A stretch of 32,757 nucleotides of DNA from Candidatus Eiseniibacteriota bacterium (lineage in GTDB: Bacteria; Eisenbacteria; RBG-16-71-46; SZUA-252): contig VBOX01000003.1 of NCBI GenBank assembly GCA_005893265.1, positions 1 to 32,757 of the forward strand, in the 5' to 3' direction. The notes beneath the pieces were generated by a model. That model was not told the DNA's origin. It made no database searches and worked only from the letters and a program-made list of their open reading frames with translations. This document shows, piece after piece, positions 15,525 to 24,208 of this stretch; position 1 is the stretch's first letter; each line of letters starts with the position of its first letter. The position numbers were made by a program, and so were the translations under genes.

Positions 15525-17834
15525 ATGAAGCTCGCTTTCTTGGATTTGCCTGACGAACGGGTCGACCTCATCTCGATGGCCCGGCACGATCCCAACGTGG
15601 AAATCGTGCTGGTGGCGCATCCAGATCCCGAGGCGCTTGCCCTGAAGATCGCCGAGGTGCTCCAGATCCCTCGGTCGACCGAGCCGCTCGACCTCCTCGC
15701 GCTGAAACCCGATCGCGTCGCCCTGCCTTCGCTCGCTTCGCCGAGTGCTGCGGCCCTCGCGCGCGCGGGCATCTCCGAGCGAATCTTCGTCACCCTGGAC
15801 AATCTCTCGCAGAGCTGGCAGCCCGAACCGGCATCCGAACCCGCCGTGAGCCAAAACCCCATCGAGCTTTGGGAGAACCAGTACGACGAGGCGACGAGCG
15901 GCTCCCGGTTGAACCGCATCCGTGCGGCGCTCGCGCTCTCGGAAGACCGCCAGCTCCTATTTCGAGAGGTGCTTGCCCTCGCGGTCGAGCAGTCGGGCGC
16001 CGATGCCGGGTCGATCATGGTCGTGGACGAGGAGGCGCACGAGCTTCGGATCGCCTTCGCGGACGGTCTCTCACCCGAGATCGTGCGCACCTCGCGGCAG
16101 AGGCTTGGAGAAGGGGTCGCCGGCAAAGTCGCCCTCGACGGAAAGCCCCTCATCATCAATGACCGGGTCACGGATCCACGCTTTCGCAAGGGGCGTGAGC
16201 GCTCACGCATCCGCGCCGCCATGTCCGCTCCCCTCAGGGTCGACGGGAGGACCATCGGCGTGCTCAACGTCTCCAGCGACAAGCCCGGTGTCGAGTTCAA
16301 GGACGATGACCTCGCGCGCCTGGTCGATATCGCGGATCAGATTTCAGGAATTCTGGACCGGGCGATTCGGGTCGCGCGCCGCGAGCGTGACGCGGTGGAG
16401 CTGCGCGCGCGGCGGGAGATCGAAATCGCCTTCAGCCGCAAGGGTCTCGAGCTGACGGAACGGCTGCGCATGGTGGCGGGGAGGCTCGCGGAGCTACTGG
16501 AAGCCGATGCCGTCCAGGTTCATCTGGCAGACGAATCGCTCGACCGCTTCCGCACGGTGTCCTCGGCGGGACGCTACGGTCAGGAGGGAGAGCTGCCCCT
16601 CCATCACGGCCTCCTCGCGAGGGCGTTCGCGGAGCAGCGGTCCTATTTCCTCATCGGCCGGGCCGGACGGACGTTCGAATCGGATGCGAACGAGCCGCCT
16701 CCCAATCTCGTGCTGGCGCCGCTGCTCGGGTCGCGTCCGCTCGGGGTCCTCGCATTGGAGTGCGTCGGGACCGCGGCGAGCGACCAGGAGGAGTTCGAAC
16801 GGCTGACCGCGCGCGTGGCGGAATTCCTGGCGCGGTCGATCGAGGGGCAGGTCGACGAGTCGGAGCTGAACCACCGGACCGCGATCCTGGGAAACCTGGC
16901 GGACATCGCGGCGCGCATCATGATCTCGCATGACGTGGAATCCCTTCTGAGCGAGGTCTTGGGGGCGCTGCGGTCCCTATTCCCGGAGGGGCTCAACACC
17001 GTGCGCATCCGGGGAGAGGGAGGCGGCTTTCTCTTCCGGAGCGCCTTCGAGGGGCTCGAGCCGGAGCGCCAGCGGGCGCTCGAATTCGAGTCGACTCTGG
17101 CGCGACGCGCCGTGGAATCGAAACGGGAGCTTACCTCCACGGGTCTGGCTCCCGATGAGCTGCGCCGCATCATGGAGGAAAACGGGGTTTCCGCCTACGC
17201 GTTCATACCGATTCGGATCGGCGAGGAAGTCGCGGGGGTGCTGGGGGTGCTCTTGCCCGCGACGCGACGCGGGTCTGAGGCCGCGCCGGGTTTGAGCCGG
17301 CTCGACATCCAGAGCCTCCGGAAGCTCGCCCTCTACGTCTCCCTGGCGGTCGAGGGTGCCCGTCGCGTAGAAGCGAACACCGAACGGGCCGTCGAGGACC
17401 CTCTCACCGGTCTCCTCGCGGTCGGGGGTTTTGAAGCGCGCGTGCAGGAAGAGGTGAAGCGCGCGGAGCGTTATCGAGAGCGGTTCCTGCTCACGGTCTG
17501 CACGATCTGCGACTACGAGCGGCTGTACGATCGGCACGGACCCGCCTGGGGGGAGGCGTTCCAGAGCGAGTTTGCCCAGGCGCTTCGAAGGAACGTGCGC
17601 GAGGTGGACGCGGTCGCGCGGATCACCGAAGGAAGGTTCGCGGTGCTCTCCCCGGCGAGCGACAAGGAGAGCGGCGCTCTTCTGAAACGCCTCGAGGCGC
17701 TGCTGGGTCACCTTCCGAGCGTGCGCGCTCTCCCGAACGCGTCGGAGGTGCGGCTCAGCGGCCGCCAGTATTCCTTCCCGGATGAGATTGCCACCGGAGG
17801 GGAGCTTCTCTCGCTCGTTCGTTCGACCGTCTAG
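15525..17834 (+). CDS. Triple-GAF signalling protein with degenerate GGDEF domain
   Basis: The 769-residue protein starts with a small alpha/beta domain of about 90 residues (MKLAFLDLPDERVDLISMA) that resembles a Rossmann-like or receiver-like fold but lacks clear catalytic residues. Three GAF-like sensor domains follow (about 130-285, 300-445, 455-620); the first has the clear GAF pattern GEGVAGKVALDGKPLIINDV-like and SAPLRVDGRTIGVLNV. The last ~145 residues look like a diguanylate cyclase fold, starting with EDPLTGLLAVGGFEARV, but the GGDEF signature is TEGRF at 701-705 (ARITEGRFAVLSP). Loss of the metal- and GTP-binding residues argues against c-di-GMP synthesis, so I infer an allosteric or protein-binding role. 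No membrane segment or signal peptide is seen, so it should be cytoplasmic. The gene stands alone between two predicted promoters. Ligands are unknown. Confidence 0.78.
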   Translation: MKLAFLDLPDERVDLISMARHDPNVEIVLVAHPDPEALALKIAEVLQIPRSTEPLDLLALKPDRVALPSLASPSAAALARAGISERIFVTLDNLSQSWQPEPASEPAVSQNPIELWENQYDEATSGSRLNRIRAALALSEDRQLLFREVLALAVEQSGADAGSIMVVDEEAHELRIAFADGLSPEIVRTSRQRLGEGVAGKVALDGKPLIINDRVTDPRFRKGRERSRIRAAMSAPLRVDGRTIGVLNVSSDKPGVEFKDDDLARLVDIADQISGILDRAIRVARRERDAVELRARREIEIAFSRKGLELTERLRMVAGRLAELLEADAVQVHLADESLDRFRTVSSAGRYGQEGELPLHHGLLARAFAEQRSYFLIGRAGRTFESDANEPPPNLVLAPLLGSRPLGVLALECVGTAASDQEEFERLTARVAEFLARSIEGQVDESELNHRTAILGNLADIAARIMISHDVESLLSEVLGALRSLFPEGLNTVRIRGEGGGFLFRSAFEGLEPERQRALEFESTLARRAVESKRELTSTGLAPDELRRIMEENGVSAYAFIPIRIGEEVAGVLGVLLPATRRGSEAAPGLSRLDIQSLRKLALYVSLAVEGARRVEANTERAVEDPLTGLLAVGGFEARVQEEVKRAERYRERFLLTVCTICDYERLYDRHGPAWGEAFQSEFAQALRRNVREVDAVARITEGRFAVLSPASDKESGALLKRLEALLGHLPSVRALPNASEVRLSGRQYSFPDEIATGGELLSLVRSTV

Positions 17835-17841
17835 TTCTTCG

Positions 17842-17877
17842 TTGCCGTCCGCGGCGCGCCGGGATATGGTTCCATCA
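17842..17877 (+). promoter_or_regulatory. Predicted promoter for a leaderless M24 peptidase mRNA
   Basis: TTGCCG (17842-17847), a 17-base spacer and TATGGT (17865-17870) are followed after only 6 bases by the ATG at 17877. The expected transcription start coincides with the A of that ATG, and no SD precedes it, as in leaderless genes. Confidence 0.5.
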
Positions 17878-19091
17878 TGCGCGTTTCTGTCGAGGCGGAC
17901 ACCCGCTCCCTCGGTGCTCAAAAGCTCGCCCAAGCTCAGGAATTTTTACGTGACTGCTCCCTCGACGCATGGCTCATCGCGGTTCGCGAATCGCAGGAGC
18001 GGCCGGATCCAAACCTCCGATTTTTCCTGGACCAGGAATTCACCTGGAACAGCTACTTCCTCATTACTCCGAGCCGCGCCGTTGCCCTGGTCGCAACATT
18101 CGACGCCCCCGATCTCGGCCAGACGGGACTCTTCGACGAGGTCCGAACCTACAAGGAAGGCTCACGCTTAGCACTCGTGGAGTTGCTGCGTCAGCTGGAT
18201 CCGGCCTCGATCGGGATCAACGTATCCCAGGACGACGCGCTCGCGGACGGCCTGACGGCCGGCCTACGCGATCACATCCTGGAATCGCTCAAGGGCACGC
18301 CGTACGCGGCGCGCCTCGAATCGGCCGAGCGGCTCCTGGCGCTCCTGCGCGGCGTGAAGCTCCCCGGGGAGCGGGCGCTCATCGCAAGCGCGGTCACGGA
18401 AACGGAACAGATGTTCGACCAGGTCTCGCGCGAGTTCCGGGTCGGAATGACCGCCCGCGAGATTGCGGCGCTCTTCCACCGTGAAGCGGACCGTGCGGGC
18501 AGACCCACCGCGTGGTCCCGCCGCCATTGCCCGACCGTAACCGTGGGCGCCAAGTCCCCGGTGGGGCACGTTCGCCCCGGCAATGAGCCCGTTCATAGAG
18601 ACTGCGTGATCCACGTGGACTTCGGCATCGTGAGAGACAGCTATTGCTCGGACCTTCAGCGTCTCTGGTACGCGGCCGCGGACGGCGAGAGGGTGGCGCC
18701 GGATGCGGTCCGCAGCGCCTACGCGGCCATCGTCGAGTCGATCGACCTGGCGGCGAAGGCGCTCCTCCCTGGGGTCGCGGGCTGGGAAGTCGACCAGAAG
18801 GTACGCGATCACCTGAAGTCGCTCGGTTATCCGGAATACGCGCATGCCCTCGGCCATCACCTGGGGCGCGCCGTTCACGACGGAGGCGGGGTTCTGGGCC
18901 CGCGGTGGGAGCGGTATGGAAACGCCCCTTATGAGACCGTACGCGAGGGAAGCGTCTACACGCTGGAGCCCAGTATTCACCTCCCGGCCCACGGGCTCGT
19001 TTCGCTCGAGGAGGATGTGGTGGTCGGACCCCAAGGCGCTGAGTTCCTGTCCCGGTTCCCGCGGGAGCTTCCGATCCTCACGCTTCGGTAA
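17877..19091 (+). CDS. M24 family metallopeptidase (Xaa-Pro aminopeptidase/dipeptidase-like)
   Basis: This 404-residue protein has the creatinase-like N-terminal domain (about 1-165) and a pita-bread M24 catalytic domain. The five metal ligands expected for the family are visible: D248 (VDFGI), D259 (CSDLQR), H327 (GHHLGR), E364 (TLEPSI) and E378 or E379 (SLEEDVVV). It should cleave peptides with proline at the second position, in the cytoplasm since no export signal is present. The ATG lies directly behind a promoter-like sequence without SD. The mutL start follows 3 bases after the stop, so M24, mutL and miaA probably form one transcript. The exact substrate (aminopeptidase or dipeptidase) cannot be decided. 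Confidence 0.9.
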   Translation: MRVSVEADTRSLGAQKLAQAQEFLRDCSLDAWLIAVRESQERPDPNLRFFLDQEFTWNSYFLITPSRAVALVATFDAPDLGQTGLFDEVRTYKEGSRLALVELLRQLDPASIGINVSQDDALADGLTAGLRDHILESLKGTPYAARLESAERLLALLRGVKLPGERALIASAVTETEQMFDQVSREFRVGMTAREIAALFHREADRAGRPTAWSRRHCPTVTVGAKSPVGHVRPGNEPVHRDCVIHVDFGIVRDSYCSDLQRLWYAAADGERVAPDAVRSAYAAIVESIDLAAKALLPGVAGWEVDQKVRDHLKSLGYPEYAHALGHHLGRAVHDGGGVLGPRWERYGNAPYETVREGSVYTLEPSIHLPAHGLVSLEEDVVVGPQGAEFLSRFPRELPILTLR

Positions 19092-19094
19092 TCG

Positions 19095-20855
19095 ATGCCG
19101 GCGATCCGCATTCTCGACCCTTCCGTAATCGGAAAGATCCGCGCCGGAGAGGTCGTCGACCGCCCCGCGGCGGTCGCGAAGGAGCTGATCGAGAACGCCC
19201 TCGATGCCGGCAGCTCGCTGGTCGCGGTCCACGCTTCCTCCCACCCCGAACGTTTGATCCGCGTCCAGGACGACGGCGCGGGCATGTCGCGCGAGGACGC
19301 GCTCCTGGCACTCCGCCGCCACGCAACGAGCAAAATCGAATCCGCGGAGGATCTCGCGCGCATCCGATCGCTCGGATTTCGCGGTGAGGCTCTCGCGAGC
19401 ATCGCGGAGGTATCGCGCTTCGCGCTATCGACCCGATCGAGGGAGGACTTGACGGGTACCTCGGTGGAGGCTTTGGGAGGGGCGGTCATTCAGGTCTCCG
19501 GGGTCGGGCGGGCGGTGGGAACGACCGTGGTCGTGGAAGATCTATTCTTCAACACGCCGGCGCGGCTGCGTTTTCTCCGATCGCGCGAGGCGGAGATCCG
19601 GGTGTTGAGCCGCGTCGTATGGAACTACGCGCTCACGTACCCGAGGATCCACTGGAGGTTCTCCGTCGAAGGACGCGAGGACACCGATCTACCGGAATCA
19701 GGCGATCTTCTGGAGCGATGGCAGGTGCTGTATGGGCGAGGGTCGGACGACGGCTCGGCCGCGTTTGACCACGAAGCGGGGGGCATTCATGTGAGCGGCG
19801 TGCTCGGCGCCCCCGAGCAAGCCCGGGCTTCGCGAGACCACCAGACGTTCGCGGTGAACGGCCGGGTCGTCGCCTCGGCCACTCTTGGAGCCGCCTTGCG
19901 CCAAGGGTATGGAAATCTCCTGCCGGGGGACCGCTATCCGCTCGCGCTCGTCCTGATCGAGGTCGACCCCGCGATGGTCGACGTGAACGTTCATCCCACG
20001 AAACGAGAAGTCCGTTTCCGCGACGAATCGCGGGTGTTCCAGGTGGTCCGCCGCGCCGTCGGGGCCGCCATGCGCCGGTATGTTCCCGTCGGAATCGCGC
20101 TGCCGGATTCGGGCTCGGTCGCGGAGTCGAGACCGGAGGGGGCACAGGGGTATGCGGCGCGCCGGGAGGGGGGCTCATCCTGGACCGCCGAGCTCGAGAC
20201 CGAGGGTTCCCTCATGCTGGCGCTCTATGCGGAGCCCGCGGCGACCGGGGAACGGGAGCGCGGGGACGTGAGGGAAAGCCTCGGCGAGCCCGAGATCCCC
20301 ATCTGGCAGCTCCACGAGCGTTACCTGCTCGCGCCGATTCGCGGAGGGCTCGTCATCGTGGATCAGCACGCCGCCCACGAGCGGATTCTCTACGAGGAAG
20401 CGCGCACCCACCTCTACGGTGGGACCGGCACGAGCCAGGTGCTGCTGTTTCCCAGGGTGGTGGACCTCACGCCTGAGGAGCTGGACGCGTTGCTCATGCT
20501 GGAGCCGCACCTGCGAAGGCTCGGATATGAAGCGTCGCTCTTCGGCGAGAGGCAGGTGGCCGTGCGCGGCGTTCCCGCATCGATTCCCGAGGAGGCCGCG
20601 ATCGACTCCCTCAAGGCGGTGCTTGCCTCGGTGGACACCCTCGGGGAAGGGGGAGATCCGCCCGAGGAGCACATCGCCAAGTCCTTCGCCTGCCACGCAG
20701 CGGTCCGGAGCGGGCAGATCCTGAACCCCATCGAACGGCGTGCCCTCTTCGACAGACTCTTCGCGACGAGCCTTCCGCATGGCGATCCGCATGGACGCCC
20801 GACGTACGTTCGCGTTCCTATGGAGGAGCTGGACCGTCGCTTCGGGCGTCGGTAG
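19095..20855 (+). CDS. mutL: DNA mismatch repair protein MutL, endonuclease type
   Basis: MutL couples MutS mismatch recognition to strand cutting. The 586-residue protein has the GHKL ATPase motifs ELIENALDAG, DDGAGM and GFRGEALASI, and the dimer-interface/DNMT-like segment FFNTPARLRFL. The C-terminal domain has the endonuclease motif DQHAAHERILYE (D423, H425, E429, E434), so it should be a nicking MutL, unlike MutL of E. coli which works with MutH. The second metal-binding motif is ACHAAVRSG, and the final one reads DPHGRP where CPHGRP is common. The start ATG follows the M24 stop by 3 bases. The 3' end overlaps the probable miaA start region. Confidence 0.97.
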   Translation: MPAIRILDPSVIGKIRAGEVVDRPAAVAKELIENALDAGSSLVAVHASSHPERLIRVQDDGAGMSREDALLALRRHATSKIESAEDLARIRSLGFRGEALASIAEVSRFALSTRSREDLTGTSVEALGGAVIQVSGVGRAVGTTVVVEDLFFNTPARLRFLRSREAEIRVLSRVVWNYALTYPRIHWRFSVEGREDTDLPESGDLLERWQVLYGRGSDDGSAAFDHEAGGIHVSGVLGAPEQARASRDHQTFAVNGRVVASATLGAALRQGYGNLLPGDRYPLALVLIEVDPAMVDVNVHPTKREVRFRDESRVFQVVRRAVGAAMRRYVPVGIALPDSGSVAESRPEGAQGYAARREGGSSWTAELETEGSLMLALYAEPAATGERERGDVRESLGEPEIPIWQLHERYLLAPIRGGLVIVDQHAAHERILYEEARTHLYGGTGTSQVLLFPRVVDLTPEELDALLMLEPHLRRLGYEASLFGERQVAVRGVPASIPEEAAIDSLKAVLASVDTLGEGGDPPEEHIAKSFACHAAVRSGQILNPIERRALFDRLFATSLPHGDPHGRPTYVRVPMEELDRRFGRR

Positions 20856-21798
20856 GGAGTTCCGAAATCCGCGTCGCATCGTGCTGGTCGGCGCGACAGC
20901 ATCGGGGAAAAGCGACGTGGCGATGCGCCTCGCGGAGCGCCTCCAGGGAGAGATCGTAGGCGCGGATTCCCGGCAGATCTACCTCGGGCTCGAGATCGGC
21001 ACGGAGGCTCCAACCCAGGAAGATCGCGCGCGGGTCGCGCACCACCTCGTTGCGTTCCTCGATCCCGCCGAAACCTACAGCGCCGGGCGTTATGGACGCG
21101 AAGCGCGGGCCGCCATTCTGGAAATCGAGTCCCGTGGGAACCTTCCCATCGTCGCGGGAGGCTCCGGGCTCTACATCCGCGCCGCGCTCGAGGGCCTGTT
21201 CGAGGGACCTTCGCGCGACGACACAATCCGCGCGCGGCTGACGCGTCGAATCCGCGAGGAGGGGCTGGACGCGCTCCGCCGGGAGCTGGAGCGGGTCGAT
21301 CCTGAGGCGCTCGCGGGAATCCTTCCAGGGGACTCGGTGCGCGTCGTGCGCGCGCTCGAGATCTACGAGCTGACAGGGCGCCCCATCAGCGCGCTCCGCC
21401 GGGAGCGGGCGCGTGAGCCGCTTCAAGCGCTCATCTTCGGCTTGCGCTGGCCGCGGCCTGCCTTGCGCGATCGCATCGCGGCGCGCCTCGATCGGCAGCT
21501 TGAGCGCGGTTTTCTCGAGGAAGCGAAGAGGCTCGCGGCATCGGCTCTTCCTGAACATGCACCGGGCCCGCGAACGCTCGGATACCGGGAGCTCCTCTCG
21601 CACCTGGCGGGGGCCATGACGCTCGAGGACGCGCGGGCCGCCATCGCGCTCAAGACCCGTCAGCTCGCGAAGCGCCAGGAGACATGGTTCCGGAATACGC
21701 CGGGCGTCCACTGGATCGAGCTCGGAGCGCCCGAAGATCTGGCCCGCGCGGCCCGCGAGATCGAAGATCGGCTTGACCATGCGACGGACAGGCCCTAG
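20779..21798 (+). CDS. miaA: tRNA dimethylallyltransferase
   Basis: MiaA transfers the dimethylallyl group from DMAPP (made through IspH) to N6 of A37 in UNN-decoding tRNAs. Visible motifs are the P-loop GATASGKS, DSRQIYLGLEIGTEAP, which holds the catalytic aspartate, AGGSGLYIRAALEG, and the C-terminal TLGYREL and TRQLAKRQETWFR. The start is uncertain: ATG 20779 and ATG 20791 lie inside the end of mutL, while GTG 20881 lies after the mutL stop but would remove most of the first beta strand (RRIVLVGATASG). I used 20779, giving 339 residues; the conserved part starts near 20870. Coupling to mutL is probable, as mutL-miaA order is widespread. The TAG stop lies inside the -10 box predicted for the next tRNA. 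Confidence 0.93.
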   Translation: MAIRMDARRTFAFLWRSWTVASGVGREFRNPRRIVLVGATASGKSDVAMRLAERLQGEIVGADSRQIYLGLEIGTEAPTQEDRARVAHHLVAFLDPAETYSAGRYGREARAAILEIESRGNLPIVAGGSGLYIRAALEGLFEGPSRDDTIRARLTRRIREEGLDALRRELERVDPEALAGILPGDSVRVVRALEIYELTGRPISALRRERAREPLQALIFGLRWPRPALRDRIAARLDRQLERGFLEEAKRLAASALPEHAPGPRTLGYRELLSHLAGAMTLEDARAAIALKTRQLAKRQETWFRNTPGVHWIELGAPEDLARAAREIEDRLDHATDRP

Positions 21799-21801
21799 CC
21801 T
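21773..21801 (+). promoter_or_regulatory. Predicted sigma-70 promoter of tRNA-Gly, inside the end of miaA
   Basis: TTGACC (21773-21778), a 17-base spacer and TAGCCT (21796-21801) precede tRNA-Gly at 21825. The -10 box contains the miaA stop TAG (21796-21798). Confidence 0.55.
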
Positions 21802-21824
21802 GAGACTGGGTAAACGGCGTGTGA

Positions 21825-21899
<75 letters not shown>

Positions 21900-21953
21900 T
21901 GTTTTCCCCCTGCGGAGCCCGCCGCGCTTCCCGCCTCCGCATTCCGAATCGCG

Positions 21954-22826
21954 TTGGTTGATCTCGCGATCCGCGCGCTCGGTCGAGCCTGCGAGGGGTC
22001 TTCCTTTCTTGCCCGGGGGCTTCGCCGCGCGCGCTTCAAGGGGCGCTGCCGTATCGTCAACGCGATGCGGCGTGTCCCGTTTCCGCCCGAGCTGACGGCG
22101 GAGTGTGGCGGTCTCCGTTTCGATCTCGATCTGCGGGACGACGTGCAGCGGGGGATCTACTTCGGGTGCTATGAGCCCCGGGATCTCTCCCTGGTTTCCT
22201 CCCTCGTGGTCGACGGAGGCACGTGCGTGGACGTCGGCGCCAATGTGGGCTTCTACACGCTCCACCTCGCGAAGCGGGTCGGACCGCGGGGGCGCGTTTT
22301 CGCGGTCGAGCCCGACCCGCGGAACGCGTCGCGCTTGAGAAGGAACCTCGTGCTCAACCGCTTCGATGGCTTCGTCCAGGTGGCGGAAGCTGCCATTTCC
22401 GACAAGGACGGTCGCGCGGCGCTCCATCGGAGCGATGAAACGCACTCGGGGTGGGGGAGCCTGGCCGCCCATGCGGGGGAGACCTCCACGGTGGAGGTGC
22501 CTACGTTCGCCTTGGACTCGTTTCTCGACGCGAGGGGAATCGATCGGGTGGATCTCCTCAAGGCCGACGTGGAAGGAAGCGAGATCGAGCTGCTCCGAGG
22601 AGCGGAGCGATCCCTGAGGCAGGGGCGGTTCCGGTATCTCTTCATCGAGTTCAACGGCGTCCGTCTCGCCGAACGCGGGCTGGGCCTCGAGGATTTCATG
22701 GCCCCGCTCGAGAAAGCCGGATATCGCCCGGCCGGCGCTCACGCGGAGTTGGTCGGCCGAATGAGGCGCGGCGTGATCCCTTCGCACACGGTGTGGCCCA
22801 ACCTGCTCTTCGAGCCCCGCGACTGA
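21954..22826 (+). CDS. FkbM family SAM-dependent methyltransferase
   Basis: The protein has the class I methyltransferase SAM-binding motif CVDVGANVGFYTLHLA (D93 counted from the TTG at 21954), an acidic strand end VEPDP, and the FkbM-type LLKADVEGSEIELLRGA. FkbM proteins O-methylate sugars, lipids or natural products; the substrate here cannot be told. The frame is open back into the tRNA gene, so the start is a judgement: TTG 21954 gives 290 residues, and ATG 22065 (MRRVPFPPE) gives 253. Neither has a clear SD. It is placed between tRNA-Gly and the DUF512 promoter and shows no operon partner, which is typical of an accessory gene. Confidence 0.85.
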   Translation: MVDLAIRALGRACEGSSFLARGLRRARFKGRCRIVNAMRRVPFPPELTAECGGLRFDLDLRDDVQRGIYFGCYEPRDLSLVSSLVVDGGTCVDVGANVGFYTLHLAKRVGPRGRVFAVEPDPRNASRLRRNLVLNRFDGFVQVAEAAISDKDGRAALHRSDETHSGWGSLAAHAGETSTVEVPTFALDSFLDARGIDRVDLLKADVEGSEIELLRGAERSLRQGRFRYLFIEFNGVRLAERGLGLEDFMAPLEKAGYRPAGAHAELVGRMRRGVIPSHTVWPNLLFEPRD

Positions 22827-22849
22827 GCCAGGCGGCATTCAGGCGACAC

Positions 22850-22878
22850 TTGATTCGAATACTCGAAGTGCTTAGAAT
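22850..22878 (+). promoter_or_regulatory. Predicted sigma-70 promoter of the DUF512-der-plsY-gpsA operon
   Basis: TTGATT (22850-22855), a 17-base spacer and TAGAAT (22873-22878) lie in the only real gap before DUF512. This is one of the best promoter matches in the window. The gene start at 22899 would follow a leader of about 14 bases. Confidence 0.6.
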
Positions 22879-22898
22879 CACTCGGCCTTATTCCCATC

Positions 22899-24203
22899 AT
22901 GTCTTTTCCTCCGAGGACCCCCGTGATCGGTCTCAGTGATCCTTTCACCGTTGCCGGCATCGATCCAAACGGCCTGGCCTTCCGGCTCGGTATCCGCCGT
23001 GGGGAGCGCATTCTGGCGATCAACGACGTGCTCCTGCACGACGAAATCGACTTCGCCGCCCAATCCTCGGAGGAATCCCTGCGCGTCCGGGTTCTCGCGA
23101 AGGACGGCGCGGTCCGGGAGGTGGAAGGGACGAGGGAGTACGGGGTCCCGTTCGGCGCCGAATTCGAGGCGCGCCAGCCGAAACGCTGCCACAACAATTG
23201 CGTCTTCTGCTTCGTCTACCAGCATCCGAAGGGTGTCCGCCGGGAGCTTCTGATCAAGGACGACGACTACGTGTTCTCGTTCGTCCACGGCAACTTCATC
23301 ACGCTCACGAACCTCTCCGAAACGGAGTTCCAGCGGATCATCGATGAGAGGCTCTCTCCTCTCTACGTGTCCGTGCACGCGACCGATCCCGATGTGCGGG
23401 TGCGCATGATGAAGAATCCCAAATCGGGGCGGATCCTCGAGCAGCTGGACCGGCTGCGCGCCGCCGGTATCGAGATCCACACCCAGCTTGTGATCTGCCC
23501 CGGCCTCAACGACGGGCCGATCCTCACGAAATCGATCGTGGAGCTAGGGGAGCGCCACCCGGGCGTGGCGACGATCGCGGTCGTGCCCGTGGGGCTCACG
23601 AAGCATCGCGAGAGACTTCCGCAGCTCCGCGTCTTCAGCCGAGAGGACGCCGTCTCGGCGCTCCGGGAAGTGCACCGATTCCAGAAGGAATTCGCGCGCC
23701 GTGTAGGCACGCGGATCGTGTTCGCCGCGGACGAGATGTATACGCTGGCCGGCGACGAAACCCCGCCCGCGTCGGCGTATGAGGGATTCCCGCAGCTCGA
23801 GAACGGCATCGGGATGCTGCGTCAGACCATCGACCGCTGGCGGTCCGGCAAGGACACGGTTCGAGCGCGAAACGGAAAGAAGGAGCGGGTGGCGATCGTG
23901 ACCGGCACGAGTGCCGCTCCGACCCTCTCCCGTCTCCTGTCGGAGCGCCGCCCCTCCTCGGTGGACGCCGTGCTCTGTGTCGTTCGAAACGAGTACTTCG
24001 GCGACACCGTCACCGTGAGCGGACTTCTCGTCGGCGCGGACATCCAGCGCGTGCTCGAAAACGACGGCCCTTTCGACCGGGTCCTCCTGCCGCCCAACTG
24101 CCTCAAGGAAGAGGAGCTATTCCTCGACGATCGCACCCGAAGCGATCTGGGGAAAGCTCTTGGGGTTCCGATCCAGATCGGCTTCGATTCCCCGCCCGCT
24201 TGA
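22899..24203 (+). CDS. DUF512 family radical SAM protein with N-terminal PDZ-like domain
   Basis: This 434-residue protein starts with a PDZ-like segment (DPNGLAFRLGIRRGERILAIND) at about residues 17-60. It then has a radical-SAM cluster motif CHNNCVFCF (C97, C101, C104), followed by the DUF512 signatures LYVSVHATDP, THTQLVICPGLNDG-like and PVGLTKHR, and a C-terminal conserved domain. The reaction of this family is not established. It is repeatedly found next to der in clostridia and related bacteria, and here its stop overlaps a TTG (TTGA) beside the der start. This context suggests a link to ribosome assembly or RNA modification, which is inference. It has its own predicted promoter and starts the der-plsY-gpsA-merR group. 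Confidence 0.9.
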   Translation: MSFPPRTPVIGLSDPFTVAGIDPNGLAFRLGIRRGERILAINDVLLHDEIDFAAQSSEESLRVRVLAKDGAVREVEGTREYGVPFGAEFEARQPKRCHNNCVFCFVYQHPKGVRRELLIKDDDYVFSFVHGNFITLTNLSETEFQRIIDERLSPLYVSVHATDPDVRVRMMKNPKSGRILEQLDRLRAAGIEIHTQLVICPGLNDGPILTKSIVELGERHPGVATIAVVPVGLTKHRERLPQLRVFSREDAVSALREVHRFQKEFARRVGTRIVFAADEMYTLAGDETPPASAYEGFPQLENGIGMLRQTIDRWRSGKDTVRARNGKKERVAIVTGTSAAPTLSRLLSERRPSSVDAVLCVVRNEYFGDTVTVSGLLVGADIQRVLENDGPFDRVLLPPNCLKEEELFLDDRTRSDLGKALGVPIQIGFDSPPA

Positions 24204-24208
24204 CGGCC

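Noticed and set aside
21912-21940. Terminator after tRNA-Gly
   Set aside because: Only a 6-base stem with a 17-base loop and no T run.
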